Shown here: positions 33,723 through 42,787 of the stretch, piece after piece
Layout: every line of letters starts with the position of its first letter
Position numbering within the stretch: position 1 is the first letter of the stretch
DNA from: Emiliania huxleyi CCMP1516
Taxonomy: Eukaryota; Haptophyta; Isochrysidales; Noelaerhabdaceae
DNA: 64,000 nt
Assembly (NCBI RefSeq): GCF_000372725.1
Contig: NW_005199194.1
Coordinates: forward strand, 734,522-798,521
Reading direction: 5' to 3'
The notes under the pieces: model-generated
What the model was told of the DNA's origin: nothing
Database searches by the model: none
What the model saw: the letters and a program-made list of their open reading frames with translations, nothing else
Position numbers and translations under genes: made by a program

Positions 33723-33942
33723 TCACTCACCGAGCACGAAGACCTTGACCGCTGCGTAGCACGCCTCGGGCTCGTGCTTGTAGCACCAGTGTCCCGCGCG
33801 CGGCACGCCGACCACGACGCACCCCTCCTTGGCGCGCAGCTTAGCGAGTTGCGCGCGTGTGTGGAACATGGTGTTCTTCTCCTCGCCGTAGATGTAGCAG
33901 ATGGGCTGCTTGGCGAGGATCGCTCTACTGGCAAACTTCTGG
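33723..33942 (-). pseudogene. Alpha/beta-hydrolase C-terminal exon, 5' part missing
   Basis: After a possible acceptor (GTGTCAG at ~33949-33943) the frame gives QKFASRAILAKQPICYIYGE and later VVVGVPRAGHWCYKHEPE, ending at VFVLGE. The AGHW motif matches the catalytic His region of alpha/beta-hydrolases, and the IYG strand precedes the acid. The nucleophile exon is not present upstream, where a plus-strand gene begins at 34322, so this is a truncated copy. The last codons GGTGAGTGAG may instead be a splice donor. Confidence 0.45.
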
Positions 33943-34321
33943 CTGACACGCGCGCCCGGTCGAGCCTTCGGCGGGCGCGCTGCGGTCGCACGCCTACCCA
34001 AGTCATATGCCACGGCGTGCGATCTAGATTCAGGACACGCGCCTCTGCTCGCAACCACTCTCTCTCATCCTGACTGTCGTCACCACGATTGAACGGGAGT
34101 ATTGGGCTTGAGCTTGACTTTTCTTTTACTTTGCCAACAACGACACCTACAGGTAGGTAGGTAGGTAGTAAGGTGAAGAACAGCCAGGCTCGGACTGGAC
34201 ACCTACACGCCGCACGTCCGCACCCACCCACCCAGCACATGACCTCGAACCCACATCCCCTTTCGGGCCTTGCTTGCCAGCCTCCCTCCTCTGGCTCCTC
34301 CGCGCCGCCTTTCAGCCACAG
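33943..34321 (+). other. 5' flank with dispersed repeat family B
   Basis: 34153-34205 carries GTAGGTAGG...AAGGTGAAGAACAGCCAGGC and TCGGACTGGACACC, as at 6115 and 54806. No gene. Confidence 0.5.
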
Positions 34322-36214
34322 ATGATAGAGCAGCCGCCGGTTAGCTCGCGATCTCGCTACGCCTTCTTCTCCGTGACAGTGCTTCTCGCGGTGCTGCTCG
34401 TCATCGTCTCGCATAGCCGAACAGCAGACTCCGGGGACGCTCTGAAGACGCTGGTCGCCGACTCGGATGAGTCGGCGCTGGGCAGCATCGCACATTTGGG
34501 AAGCCGCCTAAGCTCCTTCAATCAGTGCATGGCTCTTCGAAACTCCTACTTCCTAAAGCTAGCCATCAACGAGTTTTTCGCGACGACGCTTTGGAGCGAT
34601 ATTGACCCCGAGACGCCGGATGCCTCCATTGACCGCGACCCGTTTCCCGAGACCGAGCTGAGCGGGCCTCCGTTGGGATCCGGTTGTTTGCTCGCGTGTG
34701 CAGAGAATCTGGGCGGAGAATTGCGCACGAACTGGCCGCAAGCCCTGTGGAGCCTCGGCGGCTGGCTGGGGGCAGAGAATGAGACTACTGGCGACTGGCT
34801 GGGATCGGCGCTGGGCGGCTCTAACTTCCGCGAGGTGCATACTATTCACGACCTCGGCGGCTCGATTAATGGCGTCCAGGGACTCGAATTGGTCGACCTC
34901 GATGTAAGTCCGGGGCATTCATGTCACCCCGCTGCGACGGCCTTCAATGTCACGGGCCGCCTCACGCTCGCCGTCGGGGCGGGGGCGCCCGATTTCGGCT
35001 CAGCGCTGGGAAGTGCGATTGACGAGGCTCTCCTGAGCCGGCGGAAGCGGCGAGGCGAAGGTAAGCTGGAGATTCGTTCCGCTGTGGCTTCTCACTCCGT
35101 CTGCAAGATTGGAGACGATGTGCGGCCCAACGCCTCGTTGGAGGTGGGTCCTCTAACGCTGGGCGCGTGGCTATACAACGTCACCCTCTCCTCGAGTTTC
35201 GCCATGTCCATCGCGGCATGCTCTGTGACGAGCATCAAGGTCAGCGATGTTGATGTGGGCTGGGAGGCGGCGTCGGTAGGGCACCGCGCAGGTCGGGACA
35301 TCCGCGGAGACGCCCCGTTTTCGTCCGTGCGGCTTGGGGCATACGGCGGCGGCTTGGGGCGTGTGTTCGACGACGACGACGATGAAAGCACCGATGACAA
35401 TGTCCGGGAGGCCGACTTGTGGGCGTCGGTGCAGAGCTTTGACCCGGGCGCGGCCGTGCGCACTCTCGATGGGCTATACATGCGGCCGCAGATCTCGGCG
35501 AGCTTGCAGTCGGCACTGAACCGGATCCTTTCAGATAGCCTGCCGACAGCCTTTCCAATGCTCTGCGACCGTGGGCCAGCTGAGGGCATGGGCGAGTATG
35601 CCAACAAGCTCGCCACGTCGTCTTCGGCCGCGGGCGCTGGACTCAAGGCAGGGTTCGGAAGCCGCTTCACGCGCCTATCAAAGGCGGGCGCCGAGCTTCG
35701 AGGCGCAGCCAGCACAGGCTGGCAGCAGAATCAGCAGAATGTTGCAGAGGGATGGGCAGACGTCCGCAGGGTGGCCTCGTACACGAGCTTCCTCGAGCAC
35801 GTGCAGCTGTTCAAGCAGCTCTCGAAGATGCAGCGGGACAGGCTGGTCGGGTCGCTCGAAGAGGTTGTGTACCAGCCCGGTGAGGACATCATCACCGAGG
35901 GCGAGGTCGGCACCCACTTCTACCTCATCGTCGAGGGCCAGGTCTCCGTGACGAAAGCAGGGCAGGAGGGCGTGCTCGCGCGTCGCTCGACGGGCGACTA
36001 CTTTGGAGAGCGCGCGCTAAGGACGGGCGAGAAGACGACGGCGACGGTAAGCGCGACAGGCGCTACGCCTGTTAGGCTCGTGCGGCTAGACCGGTGGGCC
36101 TATCAGCATATGCTCAGCCCGGTCGACGATCTGCTCCCACTGCGCAAGTACTCGTCTCCACCGACAGCCCCGCCGCTCGCTGCACTGCCCACCAAAGCTT
36201 GGTGGAGTTATTGA
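34322..36214 (+). CDS. Signal-anchored protein with a C-terminal cyclic-nucleotide-binding domain
   Basis: A single exon of 630 residues from the ATG at 34322. A membrane anchor near residues 12-32 (YAFFSVTVLLAVLLVIVSH) is followed by ~440 residues with several N-x-S/T sites and paired Cys. The segment LGGSINGVQGLELVDLDV recalls lipid-binding tubular (BPI-like) folds, but weakly. Residues ~495-600 form a cyclic-nucleotide-binding domain: LFKQLSKMQRDRLVGSLEE, EGEVGTHFYLIVEGQVSV and the phosphate-binding GDYFGERALR...TATV. The canonical Arg after ERAL is followed by T-G-E-K-T-T, so ligand choice is uncertain. Only one helix is visible, so the nucleotide domain would share a side with the glycosylated region, which is odd. 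A non-cleaved anchor with reversed topology would solve this. Confidence 0.65.
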   Translation: MIEQPPVSSRSRYAFFSVTVLLAVLLVIVSHSRTADSGDALKTLVADSDESALGSIAHLGSRLSSFNQCMALRNSYFLKLAINEFFATTLWSDIDPETPDASIDRDPFPETELSGPPLGSGCLLACAENLGGELRTNWPQALWSLGGWLGAENETTGDWLGSALGGSNFREVHTIHDLGGSINGVQGLELVDLDVSPGHSCHPAATAFNVTGRLTLAVGAGAPDFGSALGSAIDEALLSRRKRRGEGKLEIRSAVASHSVCKIGDDVRPNASLEVGPLTLGAWLYNVTLSSSFAMSIAACSVTSIKVSDVDVGWEAASVGHRAGRDIRGDAPFSSVRLGAYGGGLGRVFDDDDDESTDDNVREADLWASVQSFDPGAAVRTLDGLYMRPQISASLQSALNRILSDSLPTAFPMLCDRGPAEGMGEYANKLATSSSAAGAGLKAGFGSRFTRLSKAGAELRGAASTGWQQNQQNVAEGWADVRRVASYTSFLEHVQLFKQLSKMQRDRLVGSLEEVVYQPGEDIITEGEVGTHFYLIVEGQVSVTKAGQEGVLARRSTGDYFGERALRTGEKTTATVSATGATPVRLVRLDRWAYQHMLSPVDDLLPLRKYSSPPTAPPLAALPTKAWWSY

Positions 36215-36391
36215 CGCTGACGGCAGAATGGGGAGCGACGGGACGCGGCTCGAGAGACGACTCCCGCGAAAGCACGGCTGGCATCCGTGGCGTGGGGCTC
36301 AGTGTTGTGCGAGGGAGTTTTGTTGTAAAATTCTGTCGTCTGTGACGCGCAGAAGTTGTACAGTGTCCATGTGGCGGACAGGTTGCTCAGT

Positions 36392-37663
36392 ATGGAAGGC
36401 CTCCCTGCTAACCTCTCCGAGCGGGACGTCCGCATCCATTCCCGCCTGGCGCCAGTCGTTAAGCGCCTATGGTGCAGAGCAATCAACTACTGCAATGGCT
36501 CCTACGGCGGCGTGCATGTAGGCGCTCTCCAAGCGAAGAGCTCTGAGGTCGTCCGCTCCGGGCTGCTGACGACGAAAAGTACCTCAGCTTCGTGGCAGCC
36601 GGGGACCGTCAGGTGCTGGCGGCTGCACATTCTGCCCGTCATCGAGGCGTTGCACGAGGTGGGGTTCCACACGCAGGACAGGCCGCTCAACATCTTCAGC
36701 TTTGGCATCTTCATGGGCGACAGCCTGTACTTCTACCGCAGGCACTTTCCGGACGCCTGGATGACGAGCTTTGACTCGTTCGTGGGCCTGCCGAGCGAAA
36801 GCCCGGGCGAGCTGCAGCGCGCCACGTGGATCCGTGGCACATTTAAGGTCGACGAGAATCAGGTCATGTCTCGGCTGACAGCAGATGGCTTTGGCGGCAG
36901 CAGGCACAACCGGCTGGTGAAGGGTTTCTTCAACGAGAGCCTCACGCCATCGCTGGCCAGCGAGCTTCGTACCGCCGACGTCGTCGACGTCGACTCCGAC
37001 ATCTACATCAGCGCGTATCAGGCGCTCGACTGGGTCTTCACGCACGGGCTGGCGAGGCGTGGCACGCTGGTCGTGTACGACGACTTCATGGACTATACGT
37101 GCGCAGCCAAGCTGGGGCAGAGCAGCTTTGATCAGACCGATTGGCAGGCCGCGGCCAACGCCATGAGCATTGGCCTCTACAATGCTGGTGGCAAGACGTC
37201 GGATCTCTGGAAGGCACGCGCCGCCGCCGTGAGAGCTGGCAACTTCCCTGGCCTCTTCGAAGGCGGCGAGCCCAAGGCGCACCGCGAGATCGCCGCCAAG
37301 CACAAGGTGCGCTTCATGTGCCTGGCGGGATCTTGCGCGCCGCTTACCTCATTGGGTAGGTCCGCATGCGACCCGCACCACGCCTTTGGAGCTATCTTTG
37401 TCGTGCTGTCGATCGGTTTGGGCGAGGGGACGCACGGCGTGCGCTTGACGCACAAGGACCTGACCAAGTTTCGTCATAGGGAGCAGGGGTGCTCCTTTGT
37501 ATCGCGGACGAGGTTCACGCTGAGCGGCGAGGTGCGCGCCAACCGCGACGGCAGCGGCGACCAGCTCACAGATGCAGCGCTCGCGATTCGGCACAGATAT
37601 CGAAACCGCACGGACTGGTTACGGATCGCCGAAGGAAAGATGAGACATGCCAAGGGCAAATAG
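36392..37663 (+). CDS. TylF-like O-methyltransferase family protein
   Basis: The ATG at 36392 opens 423 residues in one exon. The SAM-dependent TylF/macrocin-type fold is shown by FSFGIFMGDSLYFYRRHFPD, FDSFVGLPSESPGEL (the FDSFxGLP signature), WIRGTFKVDENQV, LVKGFFNESL, VVDVDSDIYISAYQALDW (metal-binding Asp region) and TLVVYDDFMDY. The ~90 residues after CLAGSC do not resemble the family. Family members methylate sugars or small molecules; here the target is unknown. It lies 178 bp after the cyclic-nucleotide gene and its stop overlaps the first possible start of the RCC1 gene. Confidence 0.65.
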   Translation: MEGLPANLSERDVRIHSRLAPVVKRLWCRAINYCNGSYGGVHVGALQAKSSEVVRSGLLTTKSTSASWQPGTVRCWRLHILPVIEALHEVGFHTQDRPLNIFSFGIFMGDSLYFYRRHFPDAWMTSFDSFVGLPSESPGELQRATWIRGTFKVDENQVMSRLTADGFGGSRHNRLVKGFFNESLTPSLASELRTADVVDVDSDIYISAYQALDWVFTHGLARRGTLVVYDDFMDYTCAAKLGQSSFDQTDWQAAANAMSIGLYNAGGKTSDLWKARAAAVRAGNFPGLFEGGEPKAHREIAAKHKVRFMCLAGSCAPLTSLGRSACDPHHAFGAIFVVLSIGLGEGTHGVRLTHKDLTKFRHREQGCSFVSRTRFTLSGEVRANRDGSGDQLTDAALAIRHRYRNRTDWLRIAEGKMRHAKGK

Positions 37664-37670
37664 CACCAGA

Positions 37671-39224
37671 ATGGCCGCTGGGGGGTGGCGTGCTGCGACA
37701 GCCCCGCCAACATCGCTCGCGTCGCTGCCGGGACTGCTCGGGCACGGCGAGGGTGTGGCGCGGCTGAACACGCCGACCCGCCTCCCCTCCCCGCTGGGTG
37801 GCGAGCGCGTCGTGAGCGTGTCGGCGGGATCAGGCCACAGCCTCGCCCTCGCTGCCAACGGCAGTGTCTGGAGCTGGGGCGTTGGAAGGTTCGGCCAGCT
37901 GGGCCACGGCGACGAGCAGCACCAGTGGCAGCCCGAGAAGATCGAGGCCTTGACGGGCCAGCGCGTCATCGCCGTGTCGGCTGGGTCTCTGCACAGCCTC
38001 GCCCTCGCCGCCGACGGCGCCGTTTGGAGCTGGGGCGATGGAGGTGCGGGCCGGTTGGGCCACGGCGACGGGCAGACCCAGCTGCTGCCCAAGTGAATCG
38101 AGGCGTTGGTAGGGCGGCGCGTCGTCGCCGTGTCGGCTGGATACGTCCATAGCCTCGCCCTCACCGCCGACGGAGCCGTTTGGAGCTGGGGCGATGGAGC
38201 CTCTGGCCAGCTGGGCCACGGCGACGAGCAGCGCCAGCTGCTGCCCAAGAAGGTCGAGGCGTTGGCGGGGCAGCGCGCCATCGGTGTGTCGGCTGGAGCC
38301 GCGCACAGCATCGCCCTCACCGCCGACGGCGCTCTCTGGAGCTGGGGCTTTGGAGGCGGGGGCCAGTTGGGCCACGGCGACGAGCAGCACCAGCTGCTGC
38401 CCAAGAAGATCGAGGCCTTGGCGGGGAAGCGCGTCGTCGCCGTGTCGGCGGGAACATACCACAGCCTCGCCACTACCGCCGACGGCGCCGTCTGGAACTG
38501 GGGCCGTGGACACGCTGGCGTCTTGGGCCACGGCGACGAGCAGGAGCAGCTGCTGCCCAAGAAGGTCGATGCCTTTGCTGGCCAGCGCGTCGCCGCCGTG
38601 CTGGCGGGAGAGGACCACAGCCTCGCCATCACCGCCAACGGCGCCGTCTTTACCTGGGGCCAGGGCGAGGGCGGCCTCGGCCACGGAGAGGACCTGTCGA
38701 ACCAGCTGCTGCCCAAGAAGGTCGAGGCGTGGGCGCAGCGGTGGTTAGCTAGCGAGGGAGGGTGGGTGCAGCAGTGGTGGCGGAAGCCGCGGTGGAGCGA
38801 GGTAGGAGGAGACGCAGCGCCGCGGCGCGGTGCGCACTCCCACTCGTGCTGCCTGGGCAGTCGACGTGGCGCGGCAGGGTGCGCTCGAGACTGGGATCTA
38901 GATCAATTGATCTGGATTGATGAGATGGAAGCACCGAGACAGTCTCTCGTGTCTCGTGTGAGTGTCTCGAGACTCGAGAGATCTCGACCTCTCGTACTCT
39001 CGAGCGCGAGCGTGGAGCGAGGCGGTCTTCTGAGATGCATCTCACCCTTCGCGAGCGGCTGTCTCTGTGTTCCTGTTCGTGGCTCTGGTTGCCAATTTGG
39101 GGGCTTGAGGCGGGCGCCGGGCGCCGGGCGGGTGTCGGAGGAGGGGAATATTCAGACGGCGGCTTTTGTGGCGAGGACGACGGCTTCTAAGGAAGCCGTC
39201 ATCTGCGCCTTGTCTGTCGATTAA
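37671..39224 (+). pseudogene. RCC1-repeat propeller protein interrupted by one in-frame TGA
   Basis: From the ATG at 37671 RCC1-type repeats run in one frame: SAGSGHSLALAANGSVWSWG, GQLGHGDEQHQ and so on, about six to seven blades up to 38750. One TGA at 38094-38096 sits exactly where other repeats have the second Lys of LLPKK. The frame continues intact for six hundred bases beyond it. RCC1 propellers act as Ran exchange factors or as protein-binding scaffolds. Options are a recent null allele, a read-through stop, a sequencing error, or two proteins. GTGAAT at the break could be a splice donor, but no matching acceptor restores a blade. The tail after 38750 is not RCC1-like. Confidence 0.6.
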
Positions 39225-39301
39225 CGAAAATTCTTTTGGTACCATCTTGCGCGTGCCGCCATGTCGCGGGCGACGCGGCCCCGTCGTGGACGGTGCCGGC
39301 T

Positions 39302-39483
39302 TCACCGCGCCCACCAGCCCCGCTTGCCGTACCCGTGCGGGTGGGGCGGCGGCCCTTCGTGCGGCGGGGGGCCCGCGTGCCGCCCCTGGGCCTGCCACCC
39401 CTGCGGCCCGGGGAAGCCTACGAGCCGAGGTTGCAAACAGTGAGCACGTGCGCCCGGGGAGGAAGGGGTGGGTGGGGGGGGGA

Positions 39484-39546
<63 letters not shown>

Positions 39547-40918
39547 GGGGGGAGGGCGAAACCTGCGAGATCTCTCTCGGCTGTCTCTCGGCTGTCTCTC
39601 GGCTCTGCCCCGGCTCTGCCCCGGCTCTCCCTCGGCTGTCTCTCGGCTGTCTCTCGGCTGTCTCTCGGCTGTCTCTCGGCTCTCTCTCTCAAGCTCTCTC
39701 TCGCAGGCCTGGCGTGTGCGAGACAGCGCCCGCAGTACACGCCAGCGGCGACCTGCCCGTGATGCAGCCGCCGCCTCCGTAGCCGCCGCCTCCGTAGCCG
39801 CCGCCGCCGCAGCGCGGTCGATCCTTGCCCCCCCTCGCCGCGCCTCTAGCTAGATGGTGGTCCGGCGCCTCGGACGACAAAGACACGTCGTCCGCCTGAG
39901 GCAAGGGTGAGGTAACCTTCTCCACACACACACACGAGGTGGTGGGGCAAGGGCCAGGCTGGTCCCTCGCGACTCCACGTCTAGACGACAGGAGCCCCGC
40001 GGCATTCAAAGTGCAAGGCCCGGTGCGCGTGGGTGAGCGGTGTGTGTGTGAGTCGTCCACCTGCTCGTCGGTGACGCCCTCGGCAGCGCTGTCCACCACG
40101 CCGCCCGCCGCCGCGGCTGCCTACCCGGAAGGCTCCGAGAAGGGTCGCGGAAAGTTCCGGTCGGGTGTTGGAGCGCCGGCCGCCGCCGCGAGCCTCCGCG
40201 GCCGCCTCCTCCTCTGCCCGCCGCGCCTCCTCCGCCGCCTTGGACTGCTCCTGCGAGGCGGGGGCCGGGGGGGCGTGGGGAGGGGAGGGAGGGCGGGCGG
40301 GCGGGGAGGGAGTCTCGAGGTGGACAGAGAGAGGGGAGAGGAGGGAGAGGAGGAGGGAGGGAGGGAGGGAGGGAGGGAGGGAGGGAGGGAGGGAGGGAGG
40401 GAGCGACGAGAGGGGAGAGGAGGGACGCTAGGGGGGGAGGCTGCGTGCCCCCGCGCCTGCTTCTCTTTCTCGAGCTTGAGGATCTCCTTGAGCTTGAAGT
40501 AGAGGAGGCTCTTCTTCTTCTTAAGCGCGTCCAGATCCTCCTGCATCTCCGCAATGTACTCCTCCGACGGCACCTCCTCCGCCCTCCGCCTCTCCTCCTC
40601 TCTCTTCGCTTCGGCCGCCACCGCCGCCGCCGCAGCCGCCTCGGCGGCAGCTTTGCTCCTCTCCGCGCCGGCGTCGCCGTTCTGCTGCGGCGCGTGCGCC
40701 GCGCCCGCCGCGCCGTTTGTGCCCGCGCCGCCATGCTCAGCCACAGCCTCAGCAGCAGCTGCAGCTGCCGCCGCCGCCTCGGCTGACGCCGCCGCCTCGG
40801 CCTCGGCGCGGCGGCGCGCCTCGATGCTCTCGCGCACGATGTCGGCCATCCGCTGGTACTTTGGCTCGGGCGGCTGCTTGGATTGCTGCTTGAAGGTCCG
40901 GTTTCGAACGCGCTTCAT
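39302..40918 (-). CDS. Basic/coiled-coil protein with Gly-Tyr-rich and Pro-His-rich tail
   Basis: Exons 40918-40457, 40250-40194, 40120-40061, 39895-39709 and 39417-39302 give 293 residues, all phases consistent. N-terminus: MKRVRNRTFKQQSKQPPEPK, then an Ala/Glu-rich helix region and EYIAEMQEDLDALKKKKSLL followed by KLKEILKLEKEKQ, a clear coiled coil. Exon 4 has YGGGGYGGGG and the last exon GFPGPQGWQAQGRH and PPPHPHGYGKRGWWAR, typical of RNA-binding or condensate-forming tails. A nuclear RNA- or chromatin-linked role is likely but unproven. Introns: 206 nt with a (GGGA)n tract, 73 nt, 165 nt (family 2 element), and 291 nt with (CT)n and CTCGGCTGT repeats. GAATTCTTTTGT on the sense strand is ~85 bp upstream. 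Confidence 0.6.
39418..39708 (-). repeat. Intron with CTCGGCTGTCT minisatellite and GA/CT tract
   Basis: The plus strand shows about ten copies of TCTCGGCTGTC/CCCGGCTCTGC (39575-39690), beside a ~55-bp (AG)n tract (39483-39535) and a G run. It sits inside intron 4 of the host gene. Confidence 0.8.
39896..40060 (-). mobile_element. Family 2 introner-like intron, copy 2
   Basis: 165-nt GT-AG intron. It begins GTGGACGACTC while the next exon begins GCGGACGACGT. Inside are GGGCCTTGCACTTTGAATGC, CTGTCGTCTAGACGTGGAGT and CCCCACCACC, as in the copies at 25843 and 63165. Confidence 0.85.
40251..40456 (-). repeat. Intron with (GGGA)n tandem tract
   Basis: Plus strand 40352-40405 is a run of GGGAGGGAGGGA within a purine-rich 206-nt GC-AG intron. 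Confidence 0.75.
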
Positions 40919-41022
40919 ATAGGCGGTGCGAGAGTCAAGCCCCGCGTGCCGTGCCGCCGCACCCTGTTCTCGAGGTGGATATCCTTTGGCCGCGCCTCAG
41001 CGACAAAAGAATTCGTTCCTTG

Positions 41023-41095
41023 GCCGCGTGGTGGCGGCGTGCCGTCCTCCATCCCTCCCTTGGGTTGTCTGTTTTCTTTCTTTCTTTCTTTCTGT
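41023..41095 (-). repeat. Dispersed repeat family A, inverted copy
   Basis: Plus strand shows GTGGTGGCGGCGTGCCGTCC, CATCCCTCCCTTGGG and CTTTCTTTCTTT, the reverse complement of the copies at 11044, 20835 and 20983. Confidence 0.7.
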
Positions 41096-41149
41096 TTGCG
41101 TTGAGGAGCGAACCGAGCCGCCGGGTATCCGTTTCCTTTCCGTGTTTCC

Positions 41150-41500
41150 TGCTCGTTTCCCTACAACACCCTCTAGTTTCCTCGGGAAACCCCGGGGAAA
41201 CTCCGTGGAATTCGTCATTTTGGGGGGGCTCTGAGCCGTGTCTGAGGCTGTTTTGGGGCCAAAATCGGCAAAATACCGGGTATTTTGCGGGTATACCTGG
41301 AAAACCCCGGTATACCTGGAAAATACCTGGGTATCGTGCCGATTTCCTCAATTTTGCCCCAGATTTTGCCCCAGACCAGCTCTCAGACTCAGGGAAACTC
41401 GCGAGTTTCCCGAGGGAAACTCGAGAGAAACAGAATGGAGCACCAAACACCCTCTGGTTTCCCTGGAAACTTCCGGAAACGCAAAGTGCTGGGGACCCTC
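41150..41500 (+). repeat. Dispersed repeat family C, copy 2 (extended)
   Basis: Contains blocks shared with 5497-5625 (inverted) and AAATCGGCAAAATACCGGGT, TTTTGCGGGTATACCTG, shared inverted with 20500-20545. Palindromic TTTCC/GGAAA steps recur through it. Confidence 0.65.
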
Positions 41501-41573
41501 TGGTTTCCCTCTGGGTTGCCGGAAACCCTCGGACAGGCCAAACGTGCCCCCGCCCCGGAGCAGCAGAGGCTCC

Positions 41574-41861
41574 GTGGTGCCCACGGCTCTCCTCGCCAAG
41601 CCGAGCGGGCCTGGCCCGGGGGAGCAGCCTCTGGCGGCGTGGATAGCGGCCGCGGGAGTCGCCCTCGTCGCCCTTGCTGCGCTCGCGGTCGTCCTAATTG
41701 CGGGGGCGTGGCGCCGCGCGAGCTCTGCTCACGCGCGGCCGCTCGCTCCAGCGCGGGACGAGTCGAGCTACGTCGGCCTCTGGCCGCACACGCTTAGGCT
41801 TCCACACAAACAGACCTCACAGCACACAGGTCTGGGGACCCTAGTGATGTCCACTCCCTAA
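41574..41861 (+). pseudogene. Orphan C-terminal exon with one membrane helix
   Basis: The frame gives VPTALLAKPSGPGPGEQPLA, a helix of ~25 residues (AAWIAAAGVALVALAALAVV), then a basic/polar tail with YVGLWPHT. It looks like the transmembrane and cytoplasmic end of a type I protein. Everything upstream is family C repeat, so the rest of the gene is missing or far away. Confidence 0.35.
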
Positions 41862-42640
41862 CGTCCCCGTCCCCGCCGTCGCCCGTGCCTCGGTTCGCGT
41901 CATCGGTAGCGTCTCCGTTGCCCCCTCGTGCTCCGCCGTCGCCCTCTCTGCTCGGGCCGTTCGCGATTTCGCTCCTCCTGCGTGTCGCCCCTCCGTCGCT
42001 CCTCCCCTGCCTTCGTCGTCATCGTCGCTGTCGCGAAAGCCCTCCGGTCCCTCGATTCCCTCGTCTATCCCCTCCGCTGCGTCGTCCCAGTTTATATCCT
42101 CATCCTCTGTGCGCGTTGTCGTTCCCTCCCCCTCTCCATCGTTGTCGCCTCTGTCGACTGCGGCGCTGCCTCTTCCCTCGCCTCCGTCCTCCTCGTCTCG
42201 CCTGCCGTCGTCCCGTGTCTCCTCGTCCTCGCCATCGCCTTGGCCGTTGTCTACCTGTTCATCGTGTCCCCGGCCGCTTCTGGCATCGCCGTGGGGTTTC
42301 CTCTCTCCCCCTTTCCTCCCTGCCCCTCTCGCTGTCTGGTGTTAATGGACCCCCTTCCTCTCCCTCGCCACCGTCACCGTCACCATCCCGCCCGTCGCTC
42401 CCGCCCTCCATCCCCGCCGCCCTTTGTCTCACACTCGTCTCTCACCGCCACAAGTGCCGCCGCCGTCAGCGTCGCCATGGCCGCTGCCGTCGCCAGGCGG
42501 GCGAGCGAGGAGCTCCATGTGAGTGTGTGACTGGAGGCTGTTGCTTCCGTTTTAGCGCATTATTGACGTAGCGGAAACGCCCAGGTAAAGCCGTATTCGA
42601 ATACCAAACGGGCTTATGCCTGCAGGGGAGAGACTGGCGC
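41862..42640. other. Pyrimidine-rich stretch without a supported gene
   Basis: About 600 bp (41862-42480) is strongly C/T-rich on the plus strand, with TCGTC/CCTCC patterns in every frame. Long frames result from the composition. Confidence 0.5.
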
Positions 42641-42787
42641 GCACACTAGCACACACACCGGCACACCACCGGAGAGCCGCCTAAGCGACTCCGTTAAGAG
42701 CGGCGATGCACACTCTCCGTGCACAATGTCTCTCTCCCCGCATGCACCATGCTAGCTCGTTCGTTGCTTCACCGTCTGCCACGCCCT
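42641..42787 (+). repeat. Single end copy of the 7184-7638 element
   Basis: Shares CACCGGAGAGCCGCCTAAGC, GACTCCGTTAAGAGCGGC and TAGCTCGTTCGTTGC..CACCGTCTGCCACG with the terminal repeat at 7184-7295. No inverted partner was found nearby. Confidence 0.65.
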
